DNA of 44,429 nucleotides from Candidatus Peregrinibacteria bacterium (GCA_024762935.1 JANTGK010000007.1:1-44429); one strand, 5' to 3'; shown: positions 35,614 to 44,177, numbered from the stretch's first letter. The notes: a model not told the origin generated them from the letters alone. A program made the numbers and translations.

Positions 35614-36156
35614 ATGTCACGAATTGGAAAGCTACCGGTTGAAATCCCTAGTGGTGTTGAGATTACTCTCAAAGATAACCTTATTACTGTTAAGGGTAAG
35701 AAAGGGGAGCTTACATACACTTTTAGTTCACTCATCAATGTAGAAGTACAAGAGAAGCAAATCGTGATTACTCGTAATTCTGATATTCAAGAAGAACGTG
35801 CTCTTCATGGTCTTACCCGTTCACTTATTCAAAACATGGTAACCGGTGTCTCAGATGGTTTTGAGAAAAGATTAGAGATACAAGGAGTTGGTTATAAAGC
35901 ACAAGCGACTGGTAAGAAAATCACCCTTAATCTTGGATTCTCTCATCCAGTAGAAATGGACGCTCCTGATGGAGTAAGTGTCGACCTCGATAAAGAAACA
36001 AAAGAGGTTGTTGTTTCTGGGTCTGACAAGCAAAAGGTAGGGCAGTTTGCTGCTGAAATCAGGGCTCACAGAAAGCCTGAACCATATAAGGGAAAAGGTG
36101 TTCGTTATGTCAGTGAGTATGTACGGCGAAAGGCTGGTAAAACAGCAGCGAAATAA
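35614..36156 (+). CDS. rplF: 50S ribosomal protein L6
   Basis: The 180-residue uL6 starts MSRIGKLPVEIPSGVEI. It has two similar domains and the C-terminal signature 'QFAAEIRAHRKPEPYKGKGVRYVSEYVRRKAGKTA'. Near the GTPase-associated centre. Normal size. Confidence 0.98.
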   Translation: MSRIGKLPVEIPSGVEITLKDNLITVKGKKGELTYTFSSLINVEVQEKQIVITRNSDIQEERALHGLTRSLIQNMVTGVSDGFEKRLEIQGVGYKAQATGKKITLNLGFSHPVEMDAPDGVSVDLDKETKEVVVSGSDKQKVGQFAAEIRAHRKPEPYKGKGVRYVSEYVRRKAGKTAAK

Positions 36157-36174
36157 TAAATATTACAATAGATT

Positions 36175-36522
36175 ATGAATATGACGACATTACAAAAACG
36201 GCAACAACGAGGGAAACGAATTCGAAAGCAAATCGGAGATGGAACTTCTCAAAGGCCTCGCTTGGTTGTTTACTGTAGTAATACATCAACCTATGCTCAG
36301 GTGATTGATGATATTGCTGGGACAACTCTTGTTAATGCGAGTTCAATGAAAGAAAAAAGTGGGTCTACTATTCAGGCAGCTGAAAAAGTAGGATCTGAAA
36401 TTGCTAAGCTTGCAAAAAATAAGAAAATATCAGCGGTTGTTTTTGACCGGAATGGATATGCTTATCATGGTCGTGTAAAGGCTCTTGCCGAATCTGCACG
36501 AAAAGAAGGATTACAGTTTTAA
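36175..36522 (+). CDS. rplR: 50S ribosomal protein L18
   Basis: The 115-residue uL18 has an N-terminal basic tail and the core 'RPRLVVYCSNTSTYAQVIDDIAGTTLVNASS...KISAVVFDRNGYAYHGRVKALAESARKEGLQF'. Binds 5S rRNA. Met3 (36181) is an alternative start. Confidence 0.97.
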   Translation: MNMTTLQKRQQRGKRIRKQIGDGTSQRPRLVVYCSNTSTYAQVIDDIAGTTLVNASSMKEKSGSTIQAAEKVGSEIAKLAKNKKISAVVFDRNGYAYHGRVKALAESARKEGLQF

Positions 36523-36538
36523 TTTTTACTGAGGGAAT

Positions 36539-37279
36539 ATGAGTTCAGAAAATGAATCACCAAAGGCAGATGAAACAAATACTACTCCTGCTCAATCAGC
36601 TGCTGCACCGACTCAGCAGAAGAGTAAAGGTCCTGCAGATGGAAAGAAATCTTTCGTGAAAAGAAATTCTTCTCGTGGCGGCGGTCGTGATCGTGGAGGA
36701 AGAGGTCGAGGAAAAAGAGGACGACGAGGAGAGCGTGAAGAGAAGGAGTTTGAAGAAGAGCTCCTCAAAATCGATCGTGTCACACGTGTTGTAAAAGGAG
36801 GTCGAAGACTCCGCTTTCGAGCCACTGTCGTGATTGGAGACCGAAAGGGTCGAGTTGGGTTTGGGTCAGACAAAGCAGTTGAAGTCCCACAAGCTATCCA
36901 AAAGGCTGTACGGGTTGCGAAAAAAAATCTTATTCGTGTTTCTACTGTTAATGGAACGATTCCTCATGAAGTAAGCCTAAAGTTTAAATCTGCAAAAGTG
37001 ATGATTATGCCGGCTAAATCCGGTACAGGAATTATTGCTGGTGGTGCTATGAGAAAAATAGCTGATCTTGCTGGTATTGAAGATATGCTTGGTAAAAATA
37101 TTGGAACGAGTAATAAAATTTCTTCTGGAAAGGCCATGATGCTTGCTCTTGCTAGTCTTAAACCTGTTCAAAAAGTTTCTCAGAAATCGGCAACGGAAGG
37201 AAAAGGAGGCGCTACTAAAAAAGACTCTAAAAAAACCACAGAAGAAACAAACACATCTACAGCAACTACTAATTTTTAA
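36539..37279 (+). CDS. rpsE: 30S ribosomal protein S5 with long basic extensions
   Basis: The uS5 core is 'EELLKIDRVTRVVKGGRRLRFRATVVIGDRKGRVGFG' and 'VMIMPAKSGTGIIAGGAMRKIADLAGIEDMLGKNIGTSNKIS'. At 246 residues it is about 80 longer than E. coli S5 (166 to 167). Residues 1-75 are an acidic-to-RGG tract (RGGGRDRGGRGRGKRGRR), and a 35-residue Lys/Thr-rich tail follows. Such tails are probably disordered and RNA-binding. S5 helps decoding accuracy and mRNA unwinding. L30, normally next, is absent. Confidence 0.97.
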   Translation: MSSENESPKADETNTTPAQSAAAPTQQKSKGPADGKKSFVKRNSSRGGGRDRGGRGRGKRGRRGEREEKEFEEELLKIDRVTRVVKGGRRLRFRATVVIGDRKGRVGFGSDKAVEVPQAIQKAVRVAKKNLIRVSTVNGTIPHEVSLKFKSAKVMIMPAKSGTGIIAGGAMRKIADLAGIEDMLGKNIGTSNKISSGKAMMLALASLKPVQKVSQKSATEGKGGATKKDSKKTTEETNTSTATTNF

Positions 37280-37286
37280 ATGAGAT

Positions 37287-37808
37287 ATGAAACTTCATGA
37301 TTTAAAACCATATCCGGGGAGTAAGAAGAAATCCGTTCGGAAGGGACGAGGTGATGCCTCGGGAAGTGGAAATTACTCAGGAAGAGGGATGAAAGGTCAA
37401 AATAGTCGTTCAGGTGGAGGTGTTCGTCTTGGTTTTGAAGGGGGTCAAACACCTTTACTAAGAAGAATTCCAAAGCTTAAGGGTTTTAAAAATCCTCAGA
37501 GGACCGAGTATCTTCCGATTAATCTTCTAGTTATCGAGGAAAAATACGCCGATGGAGAAACGGTATCACCAGAAACTCTTCTCGAAAAAAGAATTATTCG
37601 AAACTTGAACAAACCCATTAAGATTTTAGGAACTGGAAAGCTTTCGAAAAAGGTGACCTTTGCAGATGTAAAAATGTCAAAGACCGTTGAAAAAGCTTCT
37701 GCAGGAAAGAAGGGAGTAAAAAAGGATGCTTCATCTGAGAAAGAGAGTAAAAAGGTCTCAACCCCAAAGGTAGCAGCTCCTAAGGCAGAGAAGAAAACAA
37801 AGGAATAA
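37287..37808 (+). CDS. rplO: 50S ribosomal protein L15 with Lys/Ala-rich tail
   Basis: The 173-residue uL15 has 'MKLHDLKPYPGSKKKSVRKGRGDASGSGNYSGRGMKGQNSRSGGGVRLGFEGGQTPLLRRIPKLKGF'. The final about 40 residues are Lys/Ser/Ala-rich and not part of the normal fold. It follows S5 by only 7 bp, with no L30 between them. secY, the usual next gene, is not present; an oppositely oriented prs gene follows. A small palindrome (ATTCTC/GAGAAT, 37808-37824) overlaps the stop. Confidence 0.97.
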   Translation: MKLHDLKPYPGSKKKSVRKGRGDASGSGNYSGRGMKGQNSRSGGGVRLGFEGGQTPLLRRIPKLKGFKNPQRTEYLPINLLVIEEKYADGETVSPETLLEKRIIRNLNKPIKILGTGKLSKKVTFADVKMSKTVEKASAGKKGVKKDASSEKESKKVSTPKVAAPKAEKKTKE

Positions 37809-37926
37809 TTCTCTCCGAGAGAATCGTATCTGTTTTGTATTTATTATTTCACTTGCTCATTAAGCATGTGTGGTGTTTTTCTTCTGTAAAAAACATCGAA
37901 ATATATGGTATACCCGAAAGAAATTT

Positions 37927-38865
37927 TCAGTAGTAGAGCTGACTGACAGATTTTTCATTGAGAACATTTTCTATAACATGAGCCATAAGATTTGCGATTG
38001 ATATCTGTTTCATTGACGGAAGAATTTTTTGATCAACGGGGATGGAGTTTGTTACTACAATTTCTTTAAATTCTGCTTTGTTTAATCGTTCTATCGCTGA
38101 TCCTGAAAATATTGGGTGTGTTGCACAGAGATACACTTCATCTTTCGCTCCATTGTTTTTTAGAGCTTGTTTTGCATTACATACCGAACCAGCTGTATCA
38201 ATCATATCATCAAAAAGAATTGGAGTCTTTTCTTGTACATTTCCAATCAAGTGTGTGACTTGGGATTCATTGTGATTTGGTCTGTTTTTATGAAGTATAG
38301 CAAGCTCCACTTTTAGTGCATCTGCAAATTTCTTTGCAGCCTTTGCACCTCCGGCATCCGGTGATACAACGACTATATCTTTTAGGTCTTTTGCTTTGAA
38401 ATAATCAACAAACATTCTTCTTGGTGAGAGATTATCTACAGGGACATCAAAAAATGCCTGACTCTGATCTGCATGAAGATTAAGAGTAATGACATGTCCG
38501 GCTCCACTTTTTGTCAGAAGATCTGCACACACCTTCATAGAAATAGATTCACGAGCTGAGTGAATCTTATCCTGTCGGGAGTATCCAAAGTGGGGGATAA
38601 TGACATGAATAGATTTTGCAAAGCTTCTTTTTGCAGCATCACACATGAGAAAAAGCTCAAAGAAGTCTTCATGTATTTTTTCTGGACGAATGGTTGTTAA
38701 CAAGAAAACATCTTGACCTCGAATGGTTTCATCAAAATTTATATATATTTCACCACATGAGAATTTTTTCAGTGTCCGTTTTCCAAGAGGTATTTTTAGG
38801 GTTGATGCTATTTCTTCTGCTAATTCTATGTGTGCATTCGTTGCAAAGAGTTTCCCGTCAATCAT
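37927..38865 (-). CDS. prs: Ribose-phosphate pyrophosphokinase (PRPP synthetase)
   Basis: The 312-residue enzyme makes PRPP from ribose 5-phosphate and ATP. Features are 'FSCGEIYINFDETIRGQDVFLLTT', the catalytic flexible-loop region 'FGYSRQDKIHSARESISMKVCADLL', 'LNLHADQSQAFFDVPVDNLSPRRMF', and the PRPP loop 'PILFDDMIDTAGSVCNAKQAL'. PurF (24730) would use its product. It has its own promoter and is tail-to-tail with the ribosomal operon. Confidence 0.95.
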   Translation of the reverse strand: MIDGKLFATNAHIELAEEIASTLKIPLGKRTLKKFSCGEIYINFDETIRGQDVFLLTTIRPEKIHEDFFELFLMCDAAKRSFAKSIHVIIPHFGYSRQDKIHSARESISMKVCADLLTKSGAGHVITLNLHADQSQAFFDVPVDNLSPRRMFVDYFKAKDLKDIVVVSPDAGGAKAAKKFADALKVELAILHKNRPNHNESQVTHLIGNVQEKTPILFDDMIDTAGSVCNAKQALKNNGAKDEVYLCATHPIFSGSAIERLNKAEFKEIVVTNSIPVDQKILPSMKQISIANLMAHVIENVLNEKSVSQLYY

Positions 38866-38891
38866 GATTTCAGAAAAAAAGTATCACTAAA

Positions 38892-38920
38892 AGTATTCTC
38901 GAAAAATAGGAAAAAATCAA
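38892..38920 (-). promoter_or_regulatory. prs promoter
   Basis: On the minus strand TTGATT (38920-38915), 17 bases, AATACT (38897-38892), 26 bases before the ATG. Confidence 0.45.
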
Positions 38921-38975
38921 AAAAGAATCCGTTCCAAATAAACGAGTTTCTTCTTCTTAGTATTTTTGTGAGGTT

Positions 38976-39335
38976 TTACTGTATGAAATTTCTTGCACCA
39001 GTAATCATATTTACAATAACAAATGAGAGCATGATGATCAGTATTCCAACTACTGCCCAGAGGATCACTTTTTTTGCCTTATTGAGCTGTTGGTCATCTC
39101 CCTGTGCTGTTACAAACAGAACTCCTGCATAAATAATCATCGTCACTGCCAGGAGACCAAGAAATCCAAGAAAATAATTAATAAATTGTACAACTGTGCT
39201 CGCCATTTCACCATGAATAGCACCTGTAACCTCAACCTTTTTTGTACCAAAAGGATCATCACTGCTGGTTTCAGCAAATACTGGTGTGGCAGCAAAGAGG
39301 ATGAACGTTGTAAGAATGAGAGAGAGTTTTTTCAT
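38976..39335 (-). CDS. VirB2/TrbC-like pilin-type membrane protein
   Basis: The 119-residue protein has a cleavable signal ('LSLILTTFILFAATPVFA') and then two hydrophobic helices. The first is 'INYFLGFLGLLAVTMIIYAGVLFVTAQG' and the second is 'ILWAVVGILIIMLSFVIVNMI', joined by a basic loop ('NKAKK'). This is the pattern of VirB2/TrbC conjugative pilins, which occur widely as orphans in Candidate Phyla Radiation genomes. No other type IV secretion genes are near. It has a very good promoter (TTGCAA-18-TATAAT), so it is probably expressed strongly. Confidence 0.8.
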   Translation of the reverse strand: MKKLSLILTTFILFAATPVFAETSSDDPFGTKKVEVTGAIHGEMASTVVQFINYFLGFLGLLAVTMIIYAGVLFVTAQGDDQQLNKAKKVILWAVVGILIIMLSFVIVNMITGARNFIQ

Positions 39336-39358
39336 TTGATGGCTTATATCTTGCTCGA

Positions 39359-39388
39359 ATTATACCATAAATGACGAGGAAATTGCAA
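39359..39388 (-). promoter_or_regulatory. Promoter of the VirB2-like gene
   Basis: On the minus strand TTGCAA (39388-39383), 18 bases, perfect TATAAT (39364-39359); the ATG follows 23 bases later. Confidence 0.7.
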
Positions 39389-39430
39389 AATAATTGTTAA
39401 GAGTGTTGCTTTTCCTTCGAGAAGTATCTT

Positions 39431-39586
39431 CTATTTTAGGAGGAGAGCCTTTCGGATTTCGTCTTGTCGTTCTTGCTGTTTGACTCGAGCAACTGCCTTA
39501 TTGAGTTTATTTCGAAGTTTTTTTGTAGGTTGTAGTCTTTTTACTCGGTGGAGCCCATGTTGTTTTGATGCGCTGCGATTACTCAT
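39431..39586 (-). CDS. Small basic protein (51 aa)
   Basis: The product MSNRSASKQHGLHRVKRLQPTKK... is strongly basic and helical, with many Lys and Arg, like a small ribosomal or nucleic-acid-binding protein. I could not assign it to S20, S21 or another family. The frame reaches back to 39637; the ATG at 39586 begins at the plausible core. It follows the glycosyltransferase on the same strand, 84 bp downstream of its stop, or 33 bp if the longer frame is used. It may be co-transcribed. Confidence 0.5.
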   Translation of the reverse strand: MSNRSASKQHGLHRVKRLQPTKKLRNKLNKAVARVKQQERQDEIRKALLLK

Positions 39587-39670
39587 GTGTTCAAAAAATT
39601 GCTGGCACATTATGGAGAAGAATCTCCTGTAGTGCAAGGGTTTTTTTCGGCATATAAATTTCGTCTTTTT

Positions 39671-41158
39671 TTATTTTTCTTTCTTTCTCACCTTTTCTGT
39701 TACATTAAATTTCATTTTTTGACCCAACGCAAGTTGTGTTTGTGTTATAAGCGCAGGAAGACAGCCAAAACAGACTGTTGAAACTGGAAGCAGCATCCAT
39801 TGCCATATAAGTCCAAATCGTTGGATTAGTCTCGGTGGTCGGGGAACAAAAAGATACGTAAGAATCATAGACACAATGATTCCAATTAGAGCTATTTTAA
39901 AGAGTACAGAAAGGAGGATAGCAAAATGACTCCCGAAAACCGTTTGAAAAAACTCTGGATTGAGTATTTTTTCTGCTGGAATCGACAGTGCTAAAAAAAT
40001 TGCAGCGGTTGCCCACATATAGTGACCCTCTACAAGTCGTAAATATTGTAAAAAAGACTTGAGAAGTGGAAGTTTTCGATAATCACGAATAATTCCAGCA
40101 GTAAAATATGATATGTCAGATGCTCCCCATGCCCACCGTCGCAATTGTTTAAATTGACCCACAAGGGATCTAAAAAATGTTTTACTCATAATTGCATCTT
40201 GGTATATCGGAAGAAATACCGGGATGACTTCGTAGTTTCCATGAAAGTGTAAATAACTCCGCCAATACTGTCTTCCATCTTCTACAATTGTTGTTGTGTC
40301 CCAGTAATTCATTTCTGAAAGTGCAGTAAGTGGTTGGCTATGACTGGAAAAATTTCGGAGTCGATCAGGTCTTCCTGACTCTATGAGGTGCCAATAACTG
40401 GATGAGAGAGCAACAATTCTATTGAGTGTCGGTACTTCCCAAATGTTGTTAAAAAATAGTGGAAGAGGTTGAAATGATCGATTGTGTCGTTCTGGTTGTT
40501 TTGCATAAGAATATGAGAGCGCATTCAGGAGATTTTTGTGGAGTTTATTATCGGCATCAAGTGTGGTGACGAGTACTCGAGAGAAATCAAGATCTTCTCT
40601 TTTGAATTCTTCTGTGATTTTTTTAGCGGCATAGGTAATATTTCCACCTTTTCCAATGACTTCTCCCGGGAGATCTTTTGGATGCTCTGTCCAGTAGAAT
40701 CTTCCAAAAACATTTTTAAACTCTTCTTGGAGAATTTTAGCATTTTTTCGTCCGTTTTTTGCATCTCTCTCTTCCGTGGCGAGACAAAGATAGATCTGCT
40801 GTTTTGGAAAGCGTGACTGAGCAATGGAACCAATCGACTCCCTTAAAACTTCAATCCCTTCTTTGTATGTCGGGAGAATAATGAGATGAATTATTTTATC
40901 TGGATGAAGATCTGTTTTTCCAGAAAGGGCAATCAACTCTTTTTTCCAATCTTTTTGAAGAGCTTTTCTATATTTTGTATATGAAAAAACAAGAAAAAAA
41001 GCGTATTCAAGGGCTCGAAGAAACCAAAGAAAAACATATAAAAGAATAAATGTTGATACGATTGTAGGAAACTTTTTTAGAAAAACTATTGGAAGCAGGA
41101 GCGTAGTCCATGCAGTAAGAGCCGGAAGAATTTCAAAAAGACGTATTATAAATTTCAT
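39671..41158 (-). CDS. Membrane glycosyltransferase, family 2
   Basis: The 495-residue protein has two N-terminal helices (about 12-60), a GT-A catalytic domain, and three to four C-terminal helices. Catalytic marks are 'LPTYKEGIEVL', the DxD-like 'VTTLDADNKL', 'EDGRQYWRS' (ED), and the Q(R/Q)RRW-type 'QFKQLRRWAWG', as in cellulose or hyaluronan synthase-like enzymes. It would polymerise or transfer sugars from a nucleotide-sugar across or at the membrane. The sugar cannot be named. It is divergent from the V-ATPase operon. Confidence 0.9.
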   Translation of the reverse strand: MKFIIRLFEILPALTAWTTLLLPIVFLKKFPTIVSTFILLYVFLWFLRALEYAFFLVFSYTKYRKALQKDWKKELIALSGKTDLHPDKIIHLIILPTYKEGIEVLRESIGSIAQSRFPKQQIYLCLATEERDAKNGRKNAKILQEEFKNVFGRFYWTEHPKDLPGEVIGKGGNITYAAKKITEEFKREDLDFSRVLVTTLDADNKLHKNLLNALSYSYAKQPERHNRSFQPLPLFFNNIWEVPTLNRIVALSSSYWHLIESGRPDRLRNFSSHSQPLTALSEMNYWDTTTIVEDGRQYWRSYLHFHGNYEVIPVFLPIYQDAIMSKTFFRSLVGQFKQLRRWAWGASDISYFTAGIIRDYRKLPLLKSFLQYLRLVEGHYMWATAAIFLALSIPAEKILNPEFFQTVFGSHFAILLSVLFKIALIGIIVSMILTYLFVPRPPRLIQRFGLIWQWMLLPVSTVCFGCLPALITQTQLALGQKMKFNVTEKVRKKEK

Positions 41159-41298
41159 GAGTTCGCAGCTTAGGTGAAAAATATAAAGATGTCTATAGTC
41201 TTCATGTTCGTCCTTTTTAAAATACCCTCCTTTTTTCCTCTGTAAGTGAATCTTTTTTGAGTGAGAATCTCCATAAAAAAATTTTTTTTATAAAATTG

Positions 41299-41342
41299 TT
41301 GACTCCTGAGGAAATCATCATCAAAATGTCTTGGCATTTTTT
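41299..41342 (+). promoter_or_regulatory. V-ATPase operon promoter with T-tract initiation region
   Basis: TTGACT (41299-41304), 17 bases, CAAAAT (41322-41327), four bases, TGGC (41332-41335), one base, six T (41337-41342). The same layout precedes L16 and L24. Confidence 0.7.
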
Positions 41343-41350
41343 ATGACCAC

Positions 41351-41680
41351 GTGACTACAAATAATCCTATTCAACAGGTTGTGGAAGCAGAAAAACAGGC
41401 TACTGGAATTCTAGATCAGGCTCAGGAAAAGGCGAAAGAAATTATAGATACTGCAAAAAAACAAGCGACTGCAAATATTCAGGAGGCGAATGAGGGGAAA
41501 AGAAATGAAGTTTCCCAAAAACTAGAAAAAGAAAAAGAGATTGCGAAGGAGGGGTATAGAAAAGCTATTGAAAAAATAGATGCAGAAGTTTCTCATCTTG
41601 AGAAAAATGCTCTTGGAAAAATAAATACGGCTGCAGATAAAATTTCTTCAGCTTTTATTTCCCTTTTTGTACGGAAGTAA
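41351..41680 (+). CDS. V/A-type ATPase peripheral-stalk subunit (G/H)
   Basis: The 109-residue protein is almost all helix, rich in Lys/Glu/Ala/Gln, and has a right-handed coiled-coil pattern. It begins at GTG: MTTNNPIQQVVEAEKQATGILDQAQEKAKEII. This is the usual form of subunit G (AhaH/NtpF-like) at the front of the operon. An ATG at 41343 is followed by a stop after three codons, giving a tiny reading frame (MTT) just before the GTG; the two starts lie in a near 8-bp repeat. It forms the peripheral stalk with subunit E. Confidence 0.85.
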   Translation: MTTNNPIQQVVEAEKQATGILDQAQEKAKEIIDTAKKQATANIQEANEGKRNEVSQKLEKEKEIAKEGYRKAIEKIDAEVSHLEKNALGKINTAADKISSAFISLFVRK

Positions 41681-41681
41681 A

Positions 41682-43649
41682 ATGGCTGTTGTAGAAATGA
41701 AAAAAATGGCTATTCTTGTTGCACAAGATGATACTGAGAAAATTCTTGCCCAGCTTCAAAAGCATGGAATATTTGAGGTATCAAAAAACGTAAAAACAGA
41801 ATCTCCTTCCGTGTTACCAAAAGAATTGGCATCTACTGAATCTCGTCTTGCAGATATCGATTTTGTCATTCGTTTTTTGACTCCTTTTGCAAAACAACCA
41901 CAATCTTTTCGAGAGAAAGTTCTTGGGGAAATGGTAGAAGGAAATATTTCTGAAGTGGAAAATGCAGATGCAAAAGATTTTTCTGAGCTTATTGAGACCT
42001 GTAGTCTTTTGGAAGAAGAAGAGAATCGTATTCATGCAAAGCAATCAAAACTTTCAGCTTTTCTTAAACTCCTTTCGTACTGGAAGAGGCTTGATATTCC
42101 TTTGCAAACACTTCGATCAACTCATAAGACACAAATCTTCTTGGGAAGTGTCGACACAAAAGAATTTCCTGACTTTTCTCAGGAGATTGCTGATACAGAA
42201 TATACATATTTGAAGGCAGTATCACATTCTACTCGATCAACATTCTTCTTTTTACTCACTCACGAATCATCTGTTGTGACGGTAAAACAAACTCTTGAGA
42301 ATTATCGTTTTACTCCAGTTGATTTTGGAAAAGCACTGGGGACCGTCAGTGAAGAAATACGAGAGGTGAAACAAAATCAAGAGAGCCTTGAGAGTCGACT
42401 ACAGGAGATTGAGCTCCAAAAAAGAGAACTCGCAAAAAATGTTCGAGAGATAAAGCTTGCTGCTGATTCCCTTTTGTGGAAACGCCAGAAAAAAGAGGCA
42501 ATTGAGATTTCTTCAGGAACAAAATCAACAACATATATTACTGGTTGGGTCTCAGCTAGAGATGCAGCAACACTTTCTCAAGAGCTATTCGCCATCACGC
42601 CATATGTAGAAGTATTTGAAGTAGAAGCAGAAGAAGGGGAGGTTCCACCAGTACAGCTAAAAAATAATGCAGTCGTAAAACCATTTGAAAGTGTTCTTAA
42701 TCTCTTTGGGACTCCAGCATATTCAGAAGTTGATCCAACTCCATTTTTAGCCCCATTCTTTGCCATTTTCTTTGGATTCTGCTTGACTGATGCAGGGTAT
42801 GGAATACTGATGACGGTCACTCTGCTGATTGCTCTTAAGGTTCTTCCTACTACAAAACAAATGCATCAAATGCTCGTTCTTCTTTTGTTTGGAGGAGTAT
42901 CCACTATAATCATGGGGATTCTTTTTGGAGGATATTTTGGAATGACACAGGAGCAGCTTCCATTCCTTGTAAACGAAGCTACTGGAAAATTTTATGGGCA
43001 AATTTTTGATCCTGTAAAAGATCTTATGCCAAAAATAGCAGCATTGGCCTTTGGGCTCGGATTTTTACATATTATACTTGGTGTCATTCTTGGGTTTGTT
43101 AATAAAATAAGAAATAAAGACACTGTTGGTGCTCTTCTTATTCACTTTATGGAGTTGGTACTCGTCGGAAGTGTTGCGGGGATTGTTCTCCTTCCTTCCC
43201 TTTCAAAAGTATTTTTCGGAACACTTCTTATCGCATGTGCAGGAATTATTTGGGGAACTGGACCAAAAGATTCTCATGTCTTTGGACGTATTGCATTTGG
43301 ATTCCTTGAGCTCTTCATGGGCGTTATCGTAGGATGGGTAGCAAACCTACTCTCGTACTCTCGTCTTTTTTCATTGGGGCTTGCAACTGGTGTTATTGCA
43401 CTTGCATTCAATTCTATAGCTAGTACTTTAGGAGGGATGATGCCAGCACTGATTGGTATTCCTGTTATGATTCTTCTTATTCTCTTCGGACACTCTCTTA
43501 ATATTGGTCTCAATCTTCTCGGTGCCTTTGTGCACTCAGGTCGTCTCCAGTTTGTAGAGTTCTTCGGTAAATTTCTTGAAGGAGGAGGTCGAAAATTTTC
43601 TCCCCTTTCTCGAAAGACAACGTATCTGTATGATTCTCGTCATTTATAA
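41682..43649 (+). CDS. V/A-type ATPase subunit I (a subunit)
   Basis: The 655-residue protein has a cytosolic N-terminal half with coiled coils and a C-terminal membrane half of about seven or eight helices starting at 'FLAPFFAIFFGFCLTDAGYGI'. The essential ion-channel arginine is in 'LLSYSRLFSLGLATGVIA'. It forms the ion half-channels next to the K ring. The ATG at 41682 follows the previous stop (41680) by one base; the frame continues slightly upstream but the family N-terminus fits here. Confidence 0.95.
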   Translation: MAVVEMKKMAILVAQDDTEKILAQLQKHGIFEVSKNVKTESPSVLPKELASTESRLADIDFVIRFLTPFAKQPQSFREKVLGEMVEGNISEVENADAKDFSELIETCSLLEEEENRIHAKQSKLSAFLKLLSYWKRLDIPLQTLRSTHKTQIFLGSVDTKEFPDFSQEIADTEYTYLKAVSHSTRSTFFFLLTHESSVVTVKQTLENYRFTPVDFGKALGTVSEEIREVKQNQESLESRLQEIELQKRELAKNVREIKLAADSLLWKRQKKEAIEISSGTKSTTYITGWVSARDAATLSQELFAITPYVEVFEVEAEEGEVPPVQLKNNAVVKPFESVLNLFGTPAYSEVDPTPFLAPFFAIFFGFCLTDAGYGILMTVTLLIALKVLPTTKQMHQMLVLLLFGGVSTIIMGILFGGYFGMTQEQLPFLVNEATGKFYGQIFDPVKDLMPKIAALAFGLGFLHIILGVILGFVNKIRNKDTVGALLIHFMELVLVGSVAGIVLLPSLSKVFFGTLLIACAGIIWGTGPKDSHVFGRIAFGFLELFMGVIVGWVANLLSYSRLFSLGLATGVIALAFNSIASTLGGMMPALIGIPVMILLILFGHSLNIGLNLLGAFVHSGRLQFVEFFGKFLEGGGRKFSPLSRKTTYLYDSRHL

Positions 43650-43673
43650 TCTTTTCTTTTTTCTTTCCACATT

Positions 43674-44159
43674 ATGGAAACTCTCGCCCTTACTTCTGGA
43701 CCAGCACTCGCTGCGCTAGGAGCTGCTACAGCAGCTGCTCTTGGAGGTGCCGGATCTGCTATCGGTTCTGGAATCGCTGGACAAGCCGCTAGTGGTGTTA
43801 CATCTGAAAAACCAGAGCTCTTCGGAAAACTTCTTGTTCTTGAAATTCTTCCTGGTTCACAGGGAATTTATGGACTTGTAGGAGCTTTTCTCGTTACTCT
43901 TTTCTTCCCGCATATTATGGACCTTACTGCTTCACAGGGGGCCTATATATTCTTTGCCTGTCTCCCTCTTGCCATTACAGGACTTTTTTCTGGAATGTTT
44001 CAGGGGAAAGTAGCAGCGGCAGGTGCACAAGTTGTTGCAAAAAATCCTGACGGGATGGGAAAGGCAATTGTATTTGCTGCGATTGTAGAGACGTTCGCTA
44101 TTTTCGGACTTCTGATCACTTTCTTGCTTCTCAATAATTTGAAAACAGCAATATCGTAA
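43674..44159 (+). CDS. V/A-type ATPase subunit K (rotor proteolipid)
   Basis: The 161-residue protein has four membrane helices in two hairpins. The ion site carboxylate is E139 in 'AAIVETFAIFG', with Q110 in 'FSGMFQGKVAAAG', and L59, S62, Q63 in 'EILPGSQGIYG'. This set corresponds to the Na+ ligands of Enterococcus hirae NtpK (L61, T64, Q65, Q110, E139). A Glu (E57) also lies two residues before L59 in the first hairpin, a place where E. hirae has Gln. Between subunit I and subunit E. Confidence 0.95.
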   Translation: METLALTSGPALAALGAATAAALGGAGSAIGSGIAGQAASGVTSEKPELFGKLLVLEILPGSQGIYGLVGAFLVTLFFPHIMDLTASQGAYIFFACLPLAITGLFSGMFQGKVAAAGAQVVAKNPDGMGKAIVFAAIVETFAIFGLLITFLLLNNLKTAIS

Positions 44160-44177
44160 GAAAAAAATTCTTCCGGG

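Noticed and set aside
31586-37808. Recoding of TGA as glycine (as in Gracilibacteria/SR1)
   Set aside because: TGA ends several genes at ATGA overlaps (L16/L29, L29/S17, sufD/sufS), and no gene needs TGA read-through.
41343-41354. ATG at 41343 as the start of the first ATPase gene
   Set aside because: It meets TGA after three codons; the GTG at 41351 begins the real coiled-coil protein.
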